64,000 bases of DNA from the IMG/VR virus record IMGVR_UViG_3300015263_000969, positions 1-64,000 of that record. One strand, written 5' to 3'. Source of the stretch: a virus. The translations under genes were made by a program, and so were the position numbers. Below the pieces are notes generated by a model, which did no database searches, was not told the origin of the DNA, and worked only from the letters and a program-made list of their open reading frames with translations. This document shows, one piece after another, positions 32,154 to 40,088 of this stretch. Each line of letters begins with the position of its first letter. Within the stretch, counting starts at the first letter, position 1.

Positions 32154-32936
32154 ATGCTCGACGAGACCGCCCTGCGCGCCTACCTCGAGCGCATCCTCGG
32201 CTGGTCTGCCGGGCAGGCAGCGGCCGTCGAGAGCGCGCTCGGGGCGCTCCGGCTGGCCCTCCTCCACGGCGTGACCATCGTCCTCCTCGGGGAGTCGGAC
32301 CTGGCGCCCATCGCCCGCGAGCTGCACCGGCGGGCGTTCGGCGCGGGCCAGCCCTTCGTCGTCGCGGACCCGCGGCGCGGCGACGTGCCGGCCACCGCCC
32401 GGACGCCCGCGAGCCGGGCCACCGGGCTCGGCGCCCTCCACGCGGCCCGGGGCGGCACCCTCGCCCTGCGCCTGCGGCGCCTGCCCGAGGACGTCTCGAT
32501 GACGATCGGCCTGGCGCGCGAGCCCGGGGCCGACGTGCGCGTGATGCTCCTCGGGGACTCGCGGCGCGACCGGCACCCGTTCGTGAGCCCGGCGCCGATC
32601 ATGGTCCCCTCGCTGGACACGCGCGCCGACGAGCTGGGGCGCATCGTCGACGAGTACGCGGCTGACGCTACGCGGGCGCTCGGCGTGGGGCCGGAGCGCT
32701 TCACCGCCTCCGATCGCGCCTGGGTCCTCCAGCACGCGGCCGAGAGCCTGCCCGTCATCGAAGCGGCGACCCAGCGGCTCGTCGCCCTGAACATGTCGCG
32801 GACCACCGACGAAGCCTCCGCCGCCCTCGGCCTCCGCGGGTCCACGCTCCGGCGCTGGCGGATCCAGCGCATCCGGCGCAGCAAGGGCGGCGGCGGCGTG
32901 CGGAGCGCCGGGCGCTGGATGCGGAGGGCGTCGTGA
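32154..32936 (+). CDS. Degenerate sigma-54-activator-like protein lacking Walker A
   Basis: The 260-residue protein follows the layout of a bacterial enhancer-binding AAA+ domain: LLGES near 44-48, FVVADP near 70, AARGGTLALRLRRLPED near 100-118, VRVMLLGDSRRD near 130, PSLDTRADELGRIVDEY near 160 and a C-terminal helix-turn-helix ending LRRWRIQRIRR. But the GESGTGKE nucleotide loop is replaced by GESDLAPI and the GAFTGA segment is missing, so ATP hydrolysis and sigma-54 contact are unlikely. It may be a DNA-binding scaffold or regulator of the element. Assignment is by motif order only. Confidence 0.55.
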   Translation: MLDETALRAYLERILGWSAGQAAAVESALGALRLALLHGVTIVLLGESDLAPIARELHRRAFGAGQPFVVADPRRGDVPATARTPASRATGLGALHAARGGTLALRLRRLPEDVSMTIGLAREPGADVRVMLLGDSRRDRHPFVSPAPIMVPSLDTRADELGRIVDEYAADATRALGVGPERFTASDRAWVLQHAAESLPVIEAATQRLVALNMSRTTDEASAALGLRGSTLRRWRIQRIRRSKGGGGVRSAGRWMRRAS

Positions 32937-33256
32937 ACGAGCGCGCTCGCGAGTTCTGCGCCGCCATGACCCGGTGGCTCGACGCATGCGGCTCGGGCGT
33001 GGTCCGCTCGGTGAGCGTCCAACGCGTCGGCACCTGGACCGTCATCAAGGTCGGCGCCACGAGCGACGAGACCGCGCGGCTCATCGCGGCCGAGATGGGG
33101 CTCACCCAGGCGCGCACGCCGCAGAAGGGCCGCGTCTGGTGGAGGGAGTACGTCGCCACCACCGAGGGCGCCACGATCCTCGTTGCCGGGCCGACGCACA
33201 GCTTCGAGGAGCCGGAGGACTGGCCGGGGCGGCGAGTGGGGACGTTTCCGAGCTAA
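32933..33256 (+). CDS. Transposon hypothetical protein
   Basis: The 107-residue protein is mixed alpha/beta, with VQRVGTWTVIKVGATSDETARLIAAEMGL in the middle. GTG at 32933 overlaps the preceding stop. It ends about 70 bp before the repeat array. Not recognised. Confidence 0.6.
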   Translation: MNERAREFCAAMTRWLDACGSGVVRSVSVQRVGTWTVIKVGATSDETARLIAAEMGLTQARTPQKGRVWWREYVATTEGATILVAGPTHSFEEPEDWPGRRVGTFPS

Positions 33257-33328
33257 AACGAAGAACGGCGCGCTCGTCGTCGCGGCCAGGTCGGTGCATG
33301 ACGTCGGTGCTGCTCGCTGCCGATCTGG

Positions 33329-33486
33329 TTCTGCACCACCTGCGGAGCTTGGCTCGGCCTGCACCTGCTGCGCACTCCGGTTGTACCTGCATGTACTGCA
33401 TGTTGGAGGTGGTCCTGCACCTCCTGCGGATGTCGCTTGATCCTGCACGTCCTGCCGTGTAATGTTCCTCCTGCACCTCCTGCAGG
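33329..33486 (+). repeat. Six 18-bp repeats at exact 28-bp period
   Basis: Repeats near TCCTGCACCTCCTGCGGA start at 33329, 33357, 33385, 33413, 33441 and 33469, exactly 28 bp apart; the third is the most divergent (ACCTGCATGTACTGCATG). The last overlaps the leader and ribosome site of the ParA-like gene. This is the arrangement of a centromere, iteron or operator array rather than of CRISPR. The rest of the 33257-33495 gap holds no gene. Confidence 0.9.
33437..33463 (+). promoter_or_regulatory. Candidate promoter of the ParA-like gene inside the repeat array
   Basis: TTGATC (33437-33442), 15 bp, TGTAAT (33458-33463). It is interleaved with repeats 5 and 6, so a protein bound to the repeats would control it. 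Confidence 0.45.
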
Positions 33487-33495
33487 AGTTACCGA

Positions 33496-34539
33496 ATGTC
33501 GACAGGTTTGCAAAAGATCATGGATACTTACGATCGCGTAATCGAAGAGGGGCACGTTCAGGACAAGGGGCAGGGGTTCCGGTCCTATGCGATCTCCAAC
33601 CTCCGCGGCGGCGTGGGCAAGTCGTCAATCGCCTTCAACCTGGCGTACGAGGTCTCTCGCACGAACTCGCTGCTCACGGCAGATGTCTGCCCTCAGACGA
33701 ACTTCACCGAGATGCTACTCGGTGGCTACAAGACGACGGCGAACATCTACGACGCGCTGAAGCCGGTCATCCTCGGACCGGCCTTCGGCGAGGAGCCGGA
33801 GGATATCTCCTACCGGATCAGCCAGCACTGTGATCCGTTCAAGGGCGGACGGGCCGCGTTCGCGATCCCCGGCAACGCGGAGCTGTTCGCCTTCCCGTCG
33901 ACGCTCTACGCGCAGCTCGACAAGGCGTGGGGAATGAACAACCGGACCGCGGTTGCCAAGCTCCTCCGCGGTCTGAAACAGATCCTGGACAGGGAAGCCA
34001 AGGACAAGGACGTGAGAGCCGAGAAGATCTTGATCGACACTTCGCCCTTCTATGCCGGAGGCACGCATCTCGCGTGGTGTGCCGTCGAAGCGCTCATCGT
34101 GCCCGTGCGCGTCGACGAGCATTCGGTCGAGTCGCTGGGCCTCCTCTTCAAGATGCTCTCGGACCCGGAACGCGACTTCCTGCAGTGGAACGAACGGGCC
34201 GGTGACCTGCCAGGCCCGAAGATCGCCGCGATCGTGATGACGATGGTCGGCGCGAAGAACCAGAGAAAGAACACGCCAGACCGCGCCTCCACCATGTACA
34301 TCGAGCGCGCCCTCGAACTGGCGGAGGCGCACGCGGATCTCTTTGCGGTGGATCCCAGCGATGCCTTCGTGATCACCGACGACTTCCATTCGGCGGGCCG
34401 CATCAGCGGCGCGAAGCGGAAACCGATCTCGATGCTGGAGGTCGGCAGCTTTCATACCGTCGAGAACAGGCGCTTGCAGGTGAACCGCTCGGTGACGAGG
34501 TACCAGAAGGAGCTGCAGTACCTCGCCAGCGTGATCTGA
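33496..34539 (+). CDS. ParA/MinD-like ATPase
   Basis: The 347-residue protein has a deviant Walker A at residues 37-44 (RGGVGKSS), ADVCPQ at 62-67 in the place of the usual DxDPQ switch, and Walker B ILIDTSPF near 180. ParA proteins bind DNA non-specifically as ATP dimers and move cargo. Two signature residues differ: Arg replaces the first Lys of KGG, and the second Asp of DxDPQ is Cys. ATG at 33496 follows AGGAG by six bases. The six-repeat array lies directly upstream, as in par loci, but no ParB is visible; a regulator at 35835 or another protein could act as adaptor. Confidence 0.8.
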   Translation: MSTGLQKIMDTYDRVIEEGHVQDKGQGFRSYAISNLRGGVGKSSIAFNLAYEVSRTNSLLTADVCPQTNFTEMLLGGYKTTANIYDALKPVILGPAFGEEPEDISYRISQHCDPFKGGRAAFAIPGNAELFAFPSTLYAQLDKAWGMNNRTAVAKLLRGLKQILDREAKDKDVRAEKILIDTSPFYAGGTHLAWCAVEALIVPVRVDEHSVESLGLLFKMLSDPERDFLQWNERAGDLPGPKIAAIVMTMVGAKNQRKNTPDRASTMYIERALELAEAHADLFAVDPSDAFVITDDFHSAGRISGAKRKPISMLEVGSFHTVENRRLQVNRSVTRYQKELQYLASVI

Positions 34540-34566
34540 TCTCCCTTCACGAGAGGAATCGCCACC

Positions 34567-35832
34567 ATGGACGCTGCTCTCGACGCTCGCCATCAGCGCG
34601 CTCTTGCTCTCGTCGCCAGCAAGCGCGCCAGCATCAAGCACATGGCGGGCGCGCGGTGGCTGGTCCCGTCGCAGTCCAGCGCGAGCGGCGGCTACGTCGT
34701 CGATGCAGACGCGAACACGTGCTCCTGCCCGGACCACGAGGAGCGGGGCGTGCGCTGCAAGCATATCTGGACCGTGGCCATCATCCGGCAGGAGATCTCC
34801 ATGCCCGACGGGTCGGTCGTGATGACCGAGACCACGGTCGCCGCGGCGGTCACCGCGACGGTTACCACGCCGCCCCGCGTCACCTACAAGCAGGCGTGGC
34901 CGGCGTACAACCGCGCCCAGGCCGAGGAGGGCGCGCGCGTCCAGCTTCTCCTACGCGCGCTCTGCGATGGGATCGTCGAGCCCCCGCAGGCGAAGGGCCG
35001 GCCCCGTCTGCCGCTCGCTGACGTCGTCTACAGCGCCACGATGCAGGTGTTCGGCGGCATGAGCGGGCGCCGGTCCACGAGCGACACGCGCGCGCTGGCC
35101 GAGCGGGGTCTCGTGCGGCGGGCGCCGAGCTACAACTCCACGTTCCGCTACCTCGCGGGCGCCGAGCTGGCGCCGCTCCTCAAGACGCTGGTCCACGAGG
35201 CGGCGGCCCCGCTCCGGGCCGTGGAGACCACGTTCGCGACCGACTCCACCGGGTTCGCCATGAACACCTACGCGCGCTGGTTCGACGAGAAGCACGGGGG
35301 CGAGAAGCGGTGCCAGCGCTGGATCAAGCTCCACGCGCAGGTGGGCACGGTGACGAACGTGATCGCGTCCGTCGAGGCGACCGAGAGCAACGTGGGGGAC
35401 GTCGTGATGCTCGCCCCGCTCCTCGCGTCTGCGGTGGAGCGCGGGTTCACCGTGCGCGAGCTGAGCGCCGACAAGGCGTACCTCGCGAACGACGTGCTCA
35501 CGGCCATCGAGGCCGCGGGCGCGGTCCCTTACATCCCCCTGAATGCCAACAGCCGGCCGACGGGCAAGAGCGCGGCGTGGCGCCGCCTGTACCACATGTT
35601 CGAGGCGCGGAACGACGAGTTCCTGGCTCACTACCACCGGCGCTCGAACGCCGAGAGCACGTTCAGCATGGTCAAGCGCAAGTTCGGCCCATCGGTGCGC
35701 GCCAAGACCCCGCCCGCGCAGATCAACGAGGTGCTGCTCAAGTGCATCTGCCACAACCTCTCCGTCCTCGTGCACGCGATCCACGAGTTGGGGATCGAGC
35801 CCTCCTTCTGGTCGCGCCTGGAGGCCGCGTAG
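34567..35832 (+). CDS. DDE transposase with N-terminal SWIM zinc finger
   Basis: The 421-residue protein has a SWIM finger at residues 52-66 (Cys52, Cys54, Cys64, His66, CxCx9CxH) and a C-terminal RNase H-like transposase domain of IS4/IS5 type, with Asp226 (ATDSTG), Asp302 (LSADKAY) and Glu363 (RRSNAESTFSMVKRK). All three catalytic residues are present, so it may be active. The SWIM finger probably binds the ends. ATG at 34567 follows GAGAGGA. It lies between the ParA-like and regulator genes of the element. Confidence 0.88.
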   Translation: MDAALDARHQRALALVASKRASIKHMAGARWLVPSQSSASGGYVVDADANTCSCPDHEERGVRCKHIWTVAIIRQEISMPDGSVVMTETTVAAAVTATVTTPPRVTYKQAWPAYNRAQAEEGARVQLLLRALCDGIVEPPQAKGRPRLPLADVVYSATMQVFGGMSGRRSTSDTRALAERGLVRRAPSYNSTFRYLAGAELAPLLKTLVHEAAAPLRAVETTFATDSTGFAMNTYARWFDEKHGGEKRCQRWIKLHAQVGTVTNVIASVEATESNVGDVVMLAPLLASAVERGFTVRELSADKAYLANDVLTAIEAAGAVPYIPLNANSRPTGKSAAWRRLYHMFEARNDEFLAHYHRRSNAESTFSMVKRKFGPSVRAKTPPAQINEVLLKCICHNLSVLVHAIHELGIEPSFWSRLEAA

Positions 35833-35834
35833 CG

Positions 35835-36131
35835 ATGCCCCGTCGTGACCTGTCCCTCGACGAGCAAGCGAACGTCCTCGCGGCCCTGCGCATGCTGCGC
35901 GTCAAGCTCGGCGGAGCCAACTGGCTCAACGTGGAGCGCGCGCTTCCCATCGCGCACAGCACGCTCGCCGAGATCCTCGCCGGGCGCTCCGAGGTGAGCG
36001 CCGCCGTGGCGTTCCGCGTTGCCAAGGTGCTCGACGTGTCCCTCTACCACGTGCTCTCGGGCGAGGCGCTGGGGGACGTCTGCAAGCACTGCGGACGGTC
36101 TGCGTCCGAGCCATCATCGCGGATGGGCTGA
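35835..36131 (+). CDS. XRE-like helix-turn-helix regulator
   Basis: The 98-residue protein contains an XRE-type HTH over about residues 12-70 (WLNVERALPIAHSTLAEILAGR, FRVAKVLDVSLYHVLSGE) and a C-terminal CKHC knuckle. It begins two bases after the transposase stop, so the two are cotranslated. Likely a repressor of the element or the adaptor that recognises its repeats; both are inference. Confidence 0.7.
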   Translation: MPRRDLSLDEQANVLAALRMLRVKLGGANWLNVERALPIAHSTLAEILAGRSEVSAAVAFRVAKVLDVSLYHVLSGEALGDVCKHCGRSASEPSSRMG

Positions 36132-36275
36132 GCGCTGCTCTCGCCTGCGCCGCTCGTACCGCTCTCGCATCGCGATGAGCCACGCGGGCACCGGCGGCGG
36201 GGGCGACGGCGGGTCGCGATACGGGTCGGCCACCGAAAGATGATGCCCGGGCCGATCCCGGGCCGATCCCAACGC

Positions 36276-36306
36276 TGCCTCAAAAGTCGGGCCGCTGCCT
36301 CAAAAG
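36276..36306 (+). repeat. Subterminal repeats, right end
   Basis: TGCCTCAAAAG occurs at 36276-36286 and 36296-36306, each followed by TCGG, in the same orientation as the left-end copies. The remaining bases 36132-36327 hold no gene; GGCCGATCCCGGGCCGATCCC at about 36250 is a short direct repeat. Confidence 0.75.
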
Positions 36307-36339
36307 TCGGCGCTCCGACGGGGTTCTGAGGCAAAGCCA

Positions 36340-36347
36340 CGGCCACC
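36340..36347. repeat. Target-site duplication, right copy
   Basis: CGGCCACC, identical to 31743-31750. Confidence 0.85.
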
Positions 36348-36883
36348 TGCGCATCGGCACCGGCTCGGGCATGCTTGCGGATCGCGGCGTTCGCGGCCGT
36401 CATCTGCGCTTGCTTCGCCTCTGCCACGGCGAGATTGGCGCGCAGCCGCTTGACCGCGTCCGCATCGCCGGACATGATCGGGCGCAGCTCCGGGCACAGT
36501 GTCTTGCGGATCGCGTCGAGCGCGCGCTCGCGGTACTCAAGCAGGTCTTTCGTGCATCTGTCAGCCGCCACGCCGCGCTTCGCCTGGCGACGCGCCGGAA
36601 AGTTGCTCGGCCCGGCGATCACGGTCGACATCGTGCGCGACTTGGCGCCGAGCATCGCGACGTAGCGCTCCCGGTAGCCGGCGCGGTAGCGCGCAAACTC
36701 GGTCTCCAGCGTCGCACGCTTCTCGTCGGTGTTCGCCAGCTTGGCGAGCGTGTCGCGGTCGCGCGAAAGCGTGCTCGCGTAGCTGGCGAGCTCCTGATCG
36801 GCGCGCTGCTCAGGGACGAACGAGGCTCCGGCGTGTGCGGCACGAGCGAGATCGAGCGGGATGTCGTCGGCGAAGTTGTGCAT
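36340..36883 (-). pseudogene. N-terminal part of the phage gene split by the transposon
   Basis: ATG at 36883 follows GGAGG. This half encodes about 181 residues: an acidic start (MHNFADDIPLDLARAA), a helical region with YRERYVAMLGAKSRTMSTVIAGPSNFPARRQ, and KRLRANLAVAEAKQAQMTAANAAIRK. The reading frame runs into the transposon after QVA. The intact gene would encode about 342 residues and belongs to a phage family of unknown function whose C-terminal half is at 31258. As found, the product is truncated and fused to transposon-encoded residues down to 36044. Confidence 0.85.
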
Positions 36884-36921
36884 GGTGGTCCTCCGTGATG
36901 AATGGTTGCGGGCTGCTGGGT

Positions 36922-37410
36922 TCACGCGTATGTCGCCGCGGCCTCGCCCTTGCGCAGATCCTCGGCGCGGGCCTCGACGAGCGCCGCGGCGATTCCGGCG
37001 TATGGGCCGCACTGATCGAGCGCCGCCGCGGCTTTGCGCTTGTCGCCGGAGAGTGCCGCGTCCGTGGCGACCGCGACCGCGACGGGATCGATCGAGCCGG
37101 CCGGGATCACGATCTCGATCCCCATGTCCTGACCCATAAAGCGCGAGAGAATCACGAAAGCCGAGCCGGAGGCCGTGCGGCGCATGACGGCCGGGCCGCC
37201 GTAGCGGGGATGCTCGCAGCCGGCGACCTTACCACTGATCAGATCGACGACGACGACGTTCATGATGTCGCCGACGTAATGCGCGCGGACCCACTCCGGG
37301 CCCGCCTCGATCACGGTGACCCTGCGGCCCGTCCACTCGCGGAAGCAACCAAGCAACGCCTTGATGCCCTTGGAAGTCTTGCTGACCTGCGTGCGCGTCG
37401 TCTTCGTCAT
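36922..37410 (-). CDS. Hypothetical protein, leaderless
   Basis: The 162-residue protein starts basic and Thr/Lys-rich, has a beta-rich centre (RVTVIEAGPEWVRAHYVG, MNVVVVDLISG) and an Ala-rich helical end. ATG at 37410 is the predicted transcription start of class I promoter C. The split gene follows 39 bp downstream, so the transposon interrupted the second gene of this unit. Not recognised. Confidence 0.65.
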   Translation of the reverse strand: MTKTTRTQVSKTSKGIKALLGCFREWTGRRVTVIEAGPEWVRAHYVGDIMNVVVVDLISGKVAGCEHPRYGGPAVMRRTASGSAFVILSRFMGQDMGIEIVIPAGSIDPVAVAVATDAALSGDKRKAAAALDQCGPYAGIAAALVEARAEDLRKGEAAATYA

Positions 37411-37416
37411 GCCCTC

Positions 37417-37461
37417 AATCTACGTCTGTACCTCTCAATCGTCAAGCGATATTCGAGGCAC
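37417..37461 (-). promoter_or_regulatory. Promoter with class I operator (site C)
   Basis: On the minus strand TTGACG (37445-37440), 17 bp, TAGATT (37422-37417), then six bases to ATG 37410. GTACCTC (37428-37434) and GAGGCAC (37455-37461) form an inverted repeat with 20 bp between. Confidence 0.75.
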
Positions 37462-37500
37462 TTGCGCAGGTGAGCGTAACTGCGTGCAACAGCGCCGGAT

Positions 37501-38730
37501 TTACCCCTGCACCACGCGCGCGGCCAACGACGCCTCGAACCCGACGCCCCTCCACTGCACCTGCACCTCATCGCTCGCGAGCCGGCACGTCTCGAGAAAC
37601 TCCACGCGAGCGAGTGTCCCGGTGAACGATGAGTCGAGCGCGAGATCTTGCGTCGCGCCGCCATCCGAGCAGCTCTGCACCTCGCGATACGCGACGGCCC
37701 CGTCCGTCTTCACGAGCTTGATCCGTCGGTGCGCCAGCGAAGGGAACCACGCGTTGACGTAGTCGACGGTGCTGCTCGCTGTGCTGATCGTCAGCGTGCC
37801 GCTCGACGCGTCGCCGACGGGCACGAGGTCGGGTCGCCCAGTCGGGAGCAGGAACGTGCCCCACGATCCACGGATCTCGTGGAGCATCGCTTTGAGCCAC
37901 TGCCAGTCCGCGCGCTTCGAGCTCGAGACGCGGATCGCCCGGCCCCAATCCGCGACGTCGTATGCCTGGAGCGATGAAAGGCGCGCGCCGAGGTCAACAA
38001 CCGCTCCGCCAGCATACAGCGGCTGGCTCGGTTGCTCGGCAGCGTTGCCCCAGTCCCATACCGGCAGCGAGTCGTAGGTGGTTACGGACGATCCAGTTCC
38101 AGGGACAGACCCTAGAGCGAAACCGTTGCGCTGAGCGCGGGCCGCAACCTGCCACCGGCCGGCGCCGACGCGCCAGCGCGATAGTCCCTGCTCCGGCTCG
38201 AGCAGCACGCCGACGGTTGGCATGATGCGCGCGCCGTCGATCGCGACGGCGGTCAGGTCCTCGTCAACGCTGATCGAGTTGCCGCTGGCGTTCTGCACGA
38301 CCGCCTCGCCGGTGGTGCCGTCCGGCGCTACTACGACGACTCGCTGGCCGGCGATTGCCCAGTCGCAGAGCGATAGGTCGTGCACGGTTACGGCGCCGGC
38401 CGTCGATGATGCGACCGTCAGATCCTCGTACGGCAGCGCGAGCTGAAACAGCGGAGCAGCGGCAGTCTCCTCGGCGAGCGTCGTCAGGATCCTCCGGTGC
38501 TGCGCATCAGAGAGGAGCGTTGAGAACGTGTAGCTCTGGCGCGGCTTGCCGAGGATCGCCGCGCGCGTCTCGATGCCGGACCACGCCTTGCGGACCGTGG
38601 TCTTCCACGCGTAGGTCACCGTTGCGCCGGCTTCGACGTCTATCGCGAACGTGGCCGCACCGGCGCCCTCCGCGGCGGGAAGGATCAACTGGAACGCGTC
38701 GGCCTGAAAAGCGTCCGCCTGGAACGCCAT
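37501..38730 (-). CDS. Minor/distal tail protein
   Basis: The 409-residue protein begins with the repeated AFQADAFQADAFQ seen at the start of phage tail proteins and ends in LETCRLASDEVQVQWRGVGFEASLAARVV. It is beta-rich with domains typical of distal-tail or hub proteins, but I cannot fix the family. ATG at 38730 lies three bases after the stop of the fibre-like gene. It is separated from the remaining hub genes (28339 and below) by the non-structural island. Confidence 0.65.
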   Translation of the reverse strand: MAFQADAFQADAFQLILPAAEGAGAATFAIDVEAGATVTYAWKTTVRKAWSGIETRAAILGKPRQSYTFSTLLSDAQHRRILTTLAEETAAAPLFQLALPYEDLTVASSTAGAVTVHDLSLCDWAIAGQRVVVVAPDGTTGEAVVQNASGNSISVDEDLTAVAIDGARIMPTVGVLLEPEQGLSRWRVGAGRWQVAARAQRNGFALGSVPGTGSSVTTYDSLPVWDWGNAAEQPSQPLYAGGAVVDLGARLSSLQAYDVADWGRAIRVSSSKRADWQWLKAMLHEIRGSWGTFLLPTGRPDLVPVGDASSGTLTISTASSTVDYVNAWFPSLAHRRIKLVKTDGAVAYREVQSCSDGGATQDLALDSSFTGTLARVEFLETCRLASDEVQVQWRGVGFEASLAARVVQG

Positions 38731-38733
38731 GGC

Positions 38734-40077
38734 CTACGCCACCGTCTCGACGTAGAAGTTATGGAGATCGAGCGCGCACGCGGCCACCGTGGCGTTATTG
38801 GTGCGCCAGGCCTGGGCCGTGAGGAGCGTCGTCGACGACGGCAGGTTTGCCGCGTTCGTGATCGTGCCACTCGCCGGCGCCACGCCGCCCCCGACGCGAA
38901 TGAGCGTGTAGCCGACGCTAGATGCGTTCGGCGCGCAGTAGAGGTGCAGTTCGTAGATGTCCGCGTTCGTCGTGTTGATCGGGAAGTTCGCGCCAAGATT
39001 GGAGCGTGCCTGCGCCGAGCCGCCCGCGGCGTAGAGTTGCATTGTGGTGTCGCCGCCGTTGCAGCCGACGCCGATCAGATTCGTGAGCGTGCTCGGCTCG
39101 ACATTGGTAGGCGCGCTGGCCGTGCCGATGATGCCGATGAACATGCGCGCGTCGGCGACGAGGACAGCGTCGGCGACGTTGAATCGCCACACCAGGTGAA
39201 AGCCGCCGCGCCCCGCCGCGTCGCCGCGCCACCATGTGAGGACGCCGTGCCGGGCGCCGGCGATGGATCCGGCAGATACACCGCTCACGAGACCGAGCCT
39301 TCGCGATCCCGTCACCGTGCCGGTGGCGGCCGGTGCGCGGGCTGTCGCGGTACCGACGTATGAAAATGCGGCGAGGCCCATCAGCGAAGTGTTCGTCGAG
39401 TTAGGCAGCGGCTGCCACCACACGACCTTACGCGCCCCGAGGCATGCCTGAACCGGCGCGGTGAACCCGTCGGGGTCCGTCATCGCGAGCATCTGCCGCC
39501 CGCCGAGCGCGTAGCCACTCGCCTTCACGGTGCCGGCGCTCGGAGTTGTCGGCGTGCCCGACGTGAACACGAGGTCTCCGCCGTTGGTGCCGACGTTCGC
39601 CAGTGCGGCCCACGAGCCGCCGGTGCGCGTCAGGAGAACGCCGTCCGTGCTGGACACCCAGTCGAATAGCTGTGAGGCGGTGACCGCCTCTGGCGCACCG
39701 GTTCCCGCCGTGTTGCGACCGATCACGCGTTGTGTGGCGAGGTTAGCGAGGGCGGCGAGTGCAACGGTCCCCGCCCCGAGGTCCGCGCCGGATCCGCTGG
39801 CCGCTATGGCAGCGAGCCCGAGCGCAGTGCGCTGATCGGCCGTAGTCGAGGCGCCGATTACGGAACGCCCGGCAGCCGTGCACGCAATCTCCTCGATGTC
39901 GCCGGCGCCGGAGCTCGAGCGACCGAGCACCTTGTCCGTCGCCGAGACGTTCTGGATCTGGGCATAGGTGACCGTGTCGTTGTCGATCACATGCGCCGCG
40001 TTCCAGTCGCTCGGCTTGACAAGTGTATTGTCCGGGCCGTCGCCGATCGCAGATGTGAACGCATGCGTGATCGTCAT
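38734..40077 (-). CDS. Tail fibre or receptor-binding-like protein
   Basis: The 447-residue Ala/Gly/Thr/Ser-rich protein has an N-terminal half with repeating beta segments (YAQIQNVSATDKVLGRSSSG, QRVIGRNTAG) found in phage fibres, and a C-terminal beta-rich domain with AAGGSAQARSNLGANFPIN. It probably adorns the tail. ATG at 40077 follows closely after the small gene at 40089-40355. Confidence 0.65.
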   Translation of the reverse strand: MTITHAFTSAIGDGPDNTLVKPSDWNAAHVIDNDTVTYAQIQNVSATDKVLGRSSSGAGDIEEIACTAAGRSVIGASTTADQRTALGLAAIAASGSGADLGAGTVALAALANLATQRVIGRNTAGTGAPEAVTASQLFDWVSSTDGVLLTRTGGSWAALANVGTNGGDLVFTSGTPTTPSAGTVKASGYALGGRQMLAMTDPDGFTAPVQACLGARKVVWWQPLPNSTNTSLMGLAAFSYVGTATARAPAATGTVTGSRRLGLVSGVSAGSIAGARHGVLTWWRGDAAGRGGFHLVWRFNVADAVLVADARMFIGIIGTASAPTNVEPSTLTNLIGVGCNGGDTTMQLYAAGGSAQARSNLGANFPINTTNADIYELHLYCAPNASSVGYTLIRVGGGVAPASGTITNAANLPSSTTLLTAQAWRTNNATVAACALDLHNFYVETVA

Positions 40078-40088
40078 CGGTCAGCGCC

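Larger units (their letters stand above)
31751..36339 (+). mobile_element. 4.6-kb transposon with ParA-like and SWIM-DDE transposase genes
   Basis: The ends are GGCTTTGCCTC (31751-31761) and its inverse GAGGCAAAGCC (36328-36338, plus one base), bounded by an 8-bp duplication CGGCCACC. It interrupts a phage gene, which is restored in frame on excision. All six internal genes run rightward, against the host phage transcription. Subterminal 11-mers near TGCCTCAAAAG occur three times at the left end and twice at the right. Cargo: small basic protein, sigma-54-activator-like protein, small protein, repeat array, ParA-like ATPase, transposase, XRE-like regulator. The combination is unlike a standard IS. 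Confidence 0.88.

Noticed and set aside
32031-33448. Long minus-strand frames inside the transposon
   Set aside because: Arg/Pro-rich shadows of the rightward sigma-54-like gene, in low-quality composition.
33329-33486. CRISPR array
   Set aside because: Spacers would be only 10 bp, the repeats vary, and no cas genes are nearby; regular 28-bp spacing fits protein-binding sites.
34567-36131. ParB partner of the ParA-like protein
   Set aside because: Neither the transposase nor the XRE-like protein shows ParB N-terminal or HTH-ParB box features; only an adaptor role can be suggested.
36044-36339. Extension of the split phage gene into the transposon
   Set aside because: The residues after QVA come from the insertion end and do not belong to the original protein.
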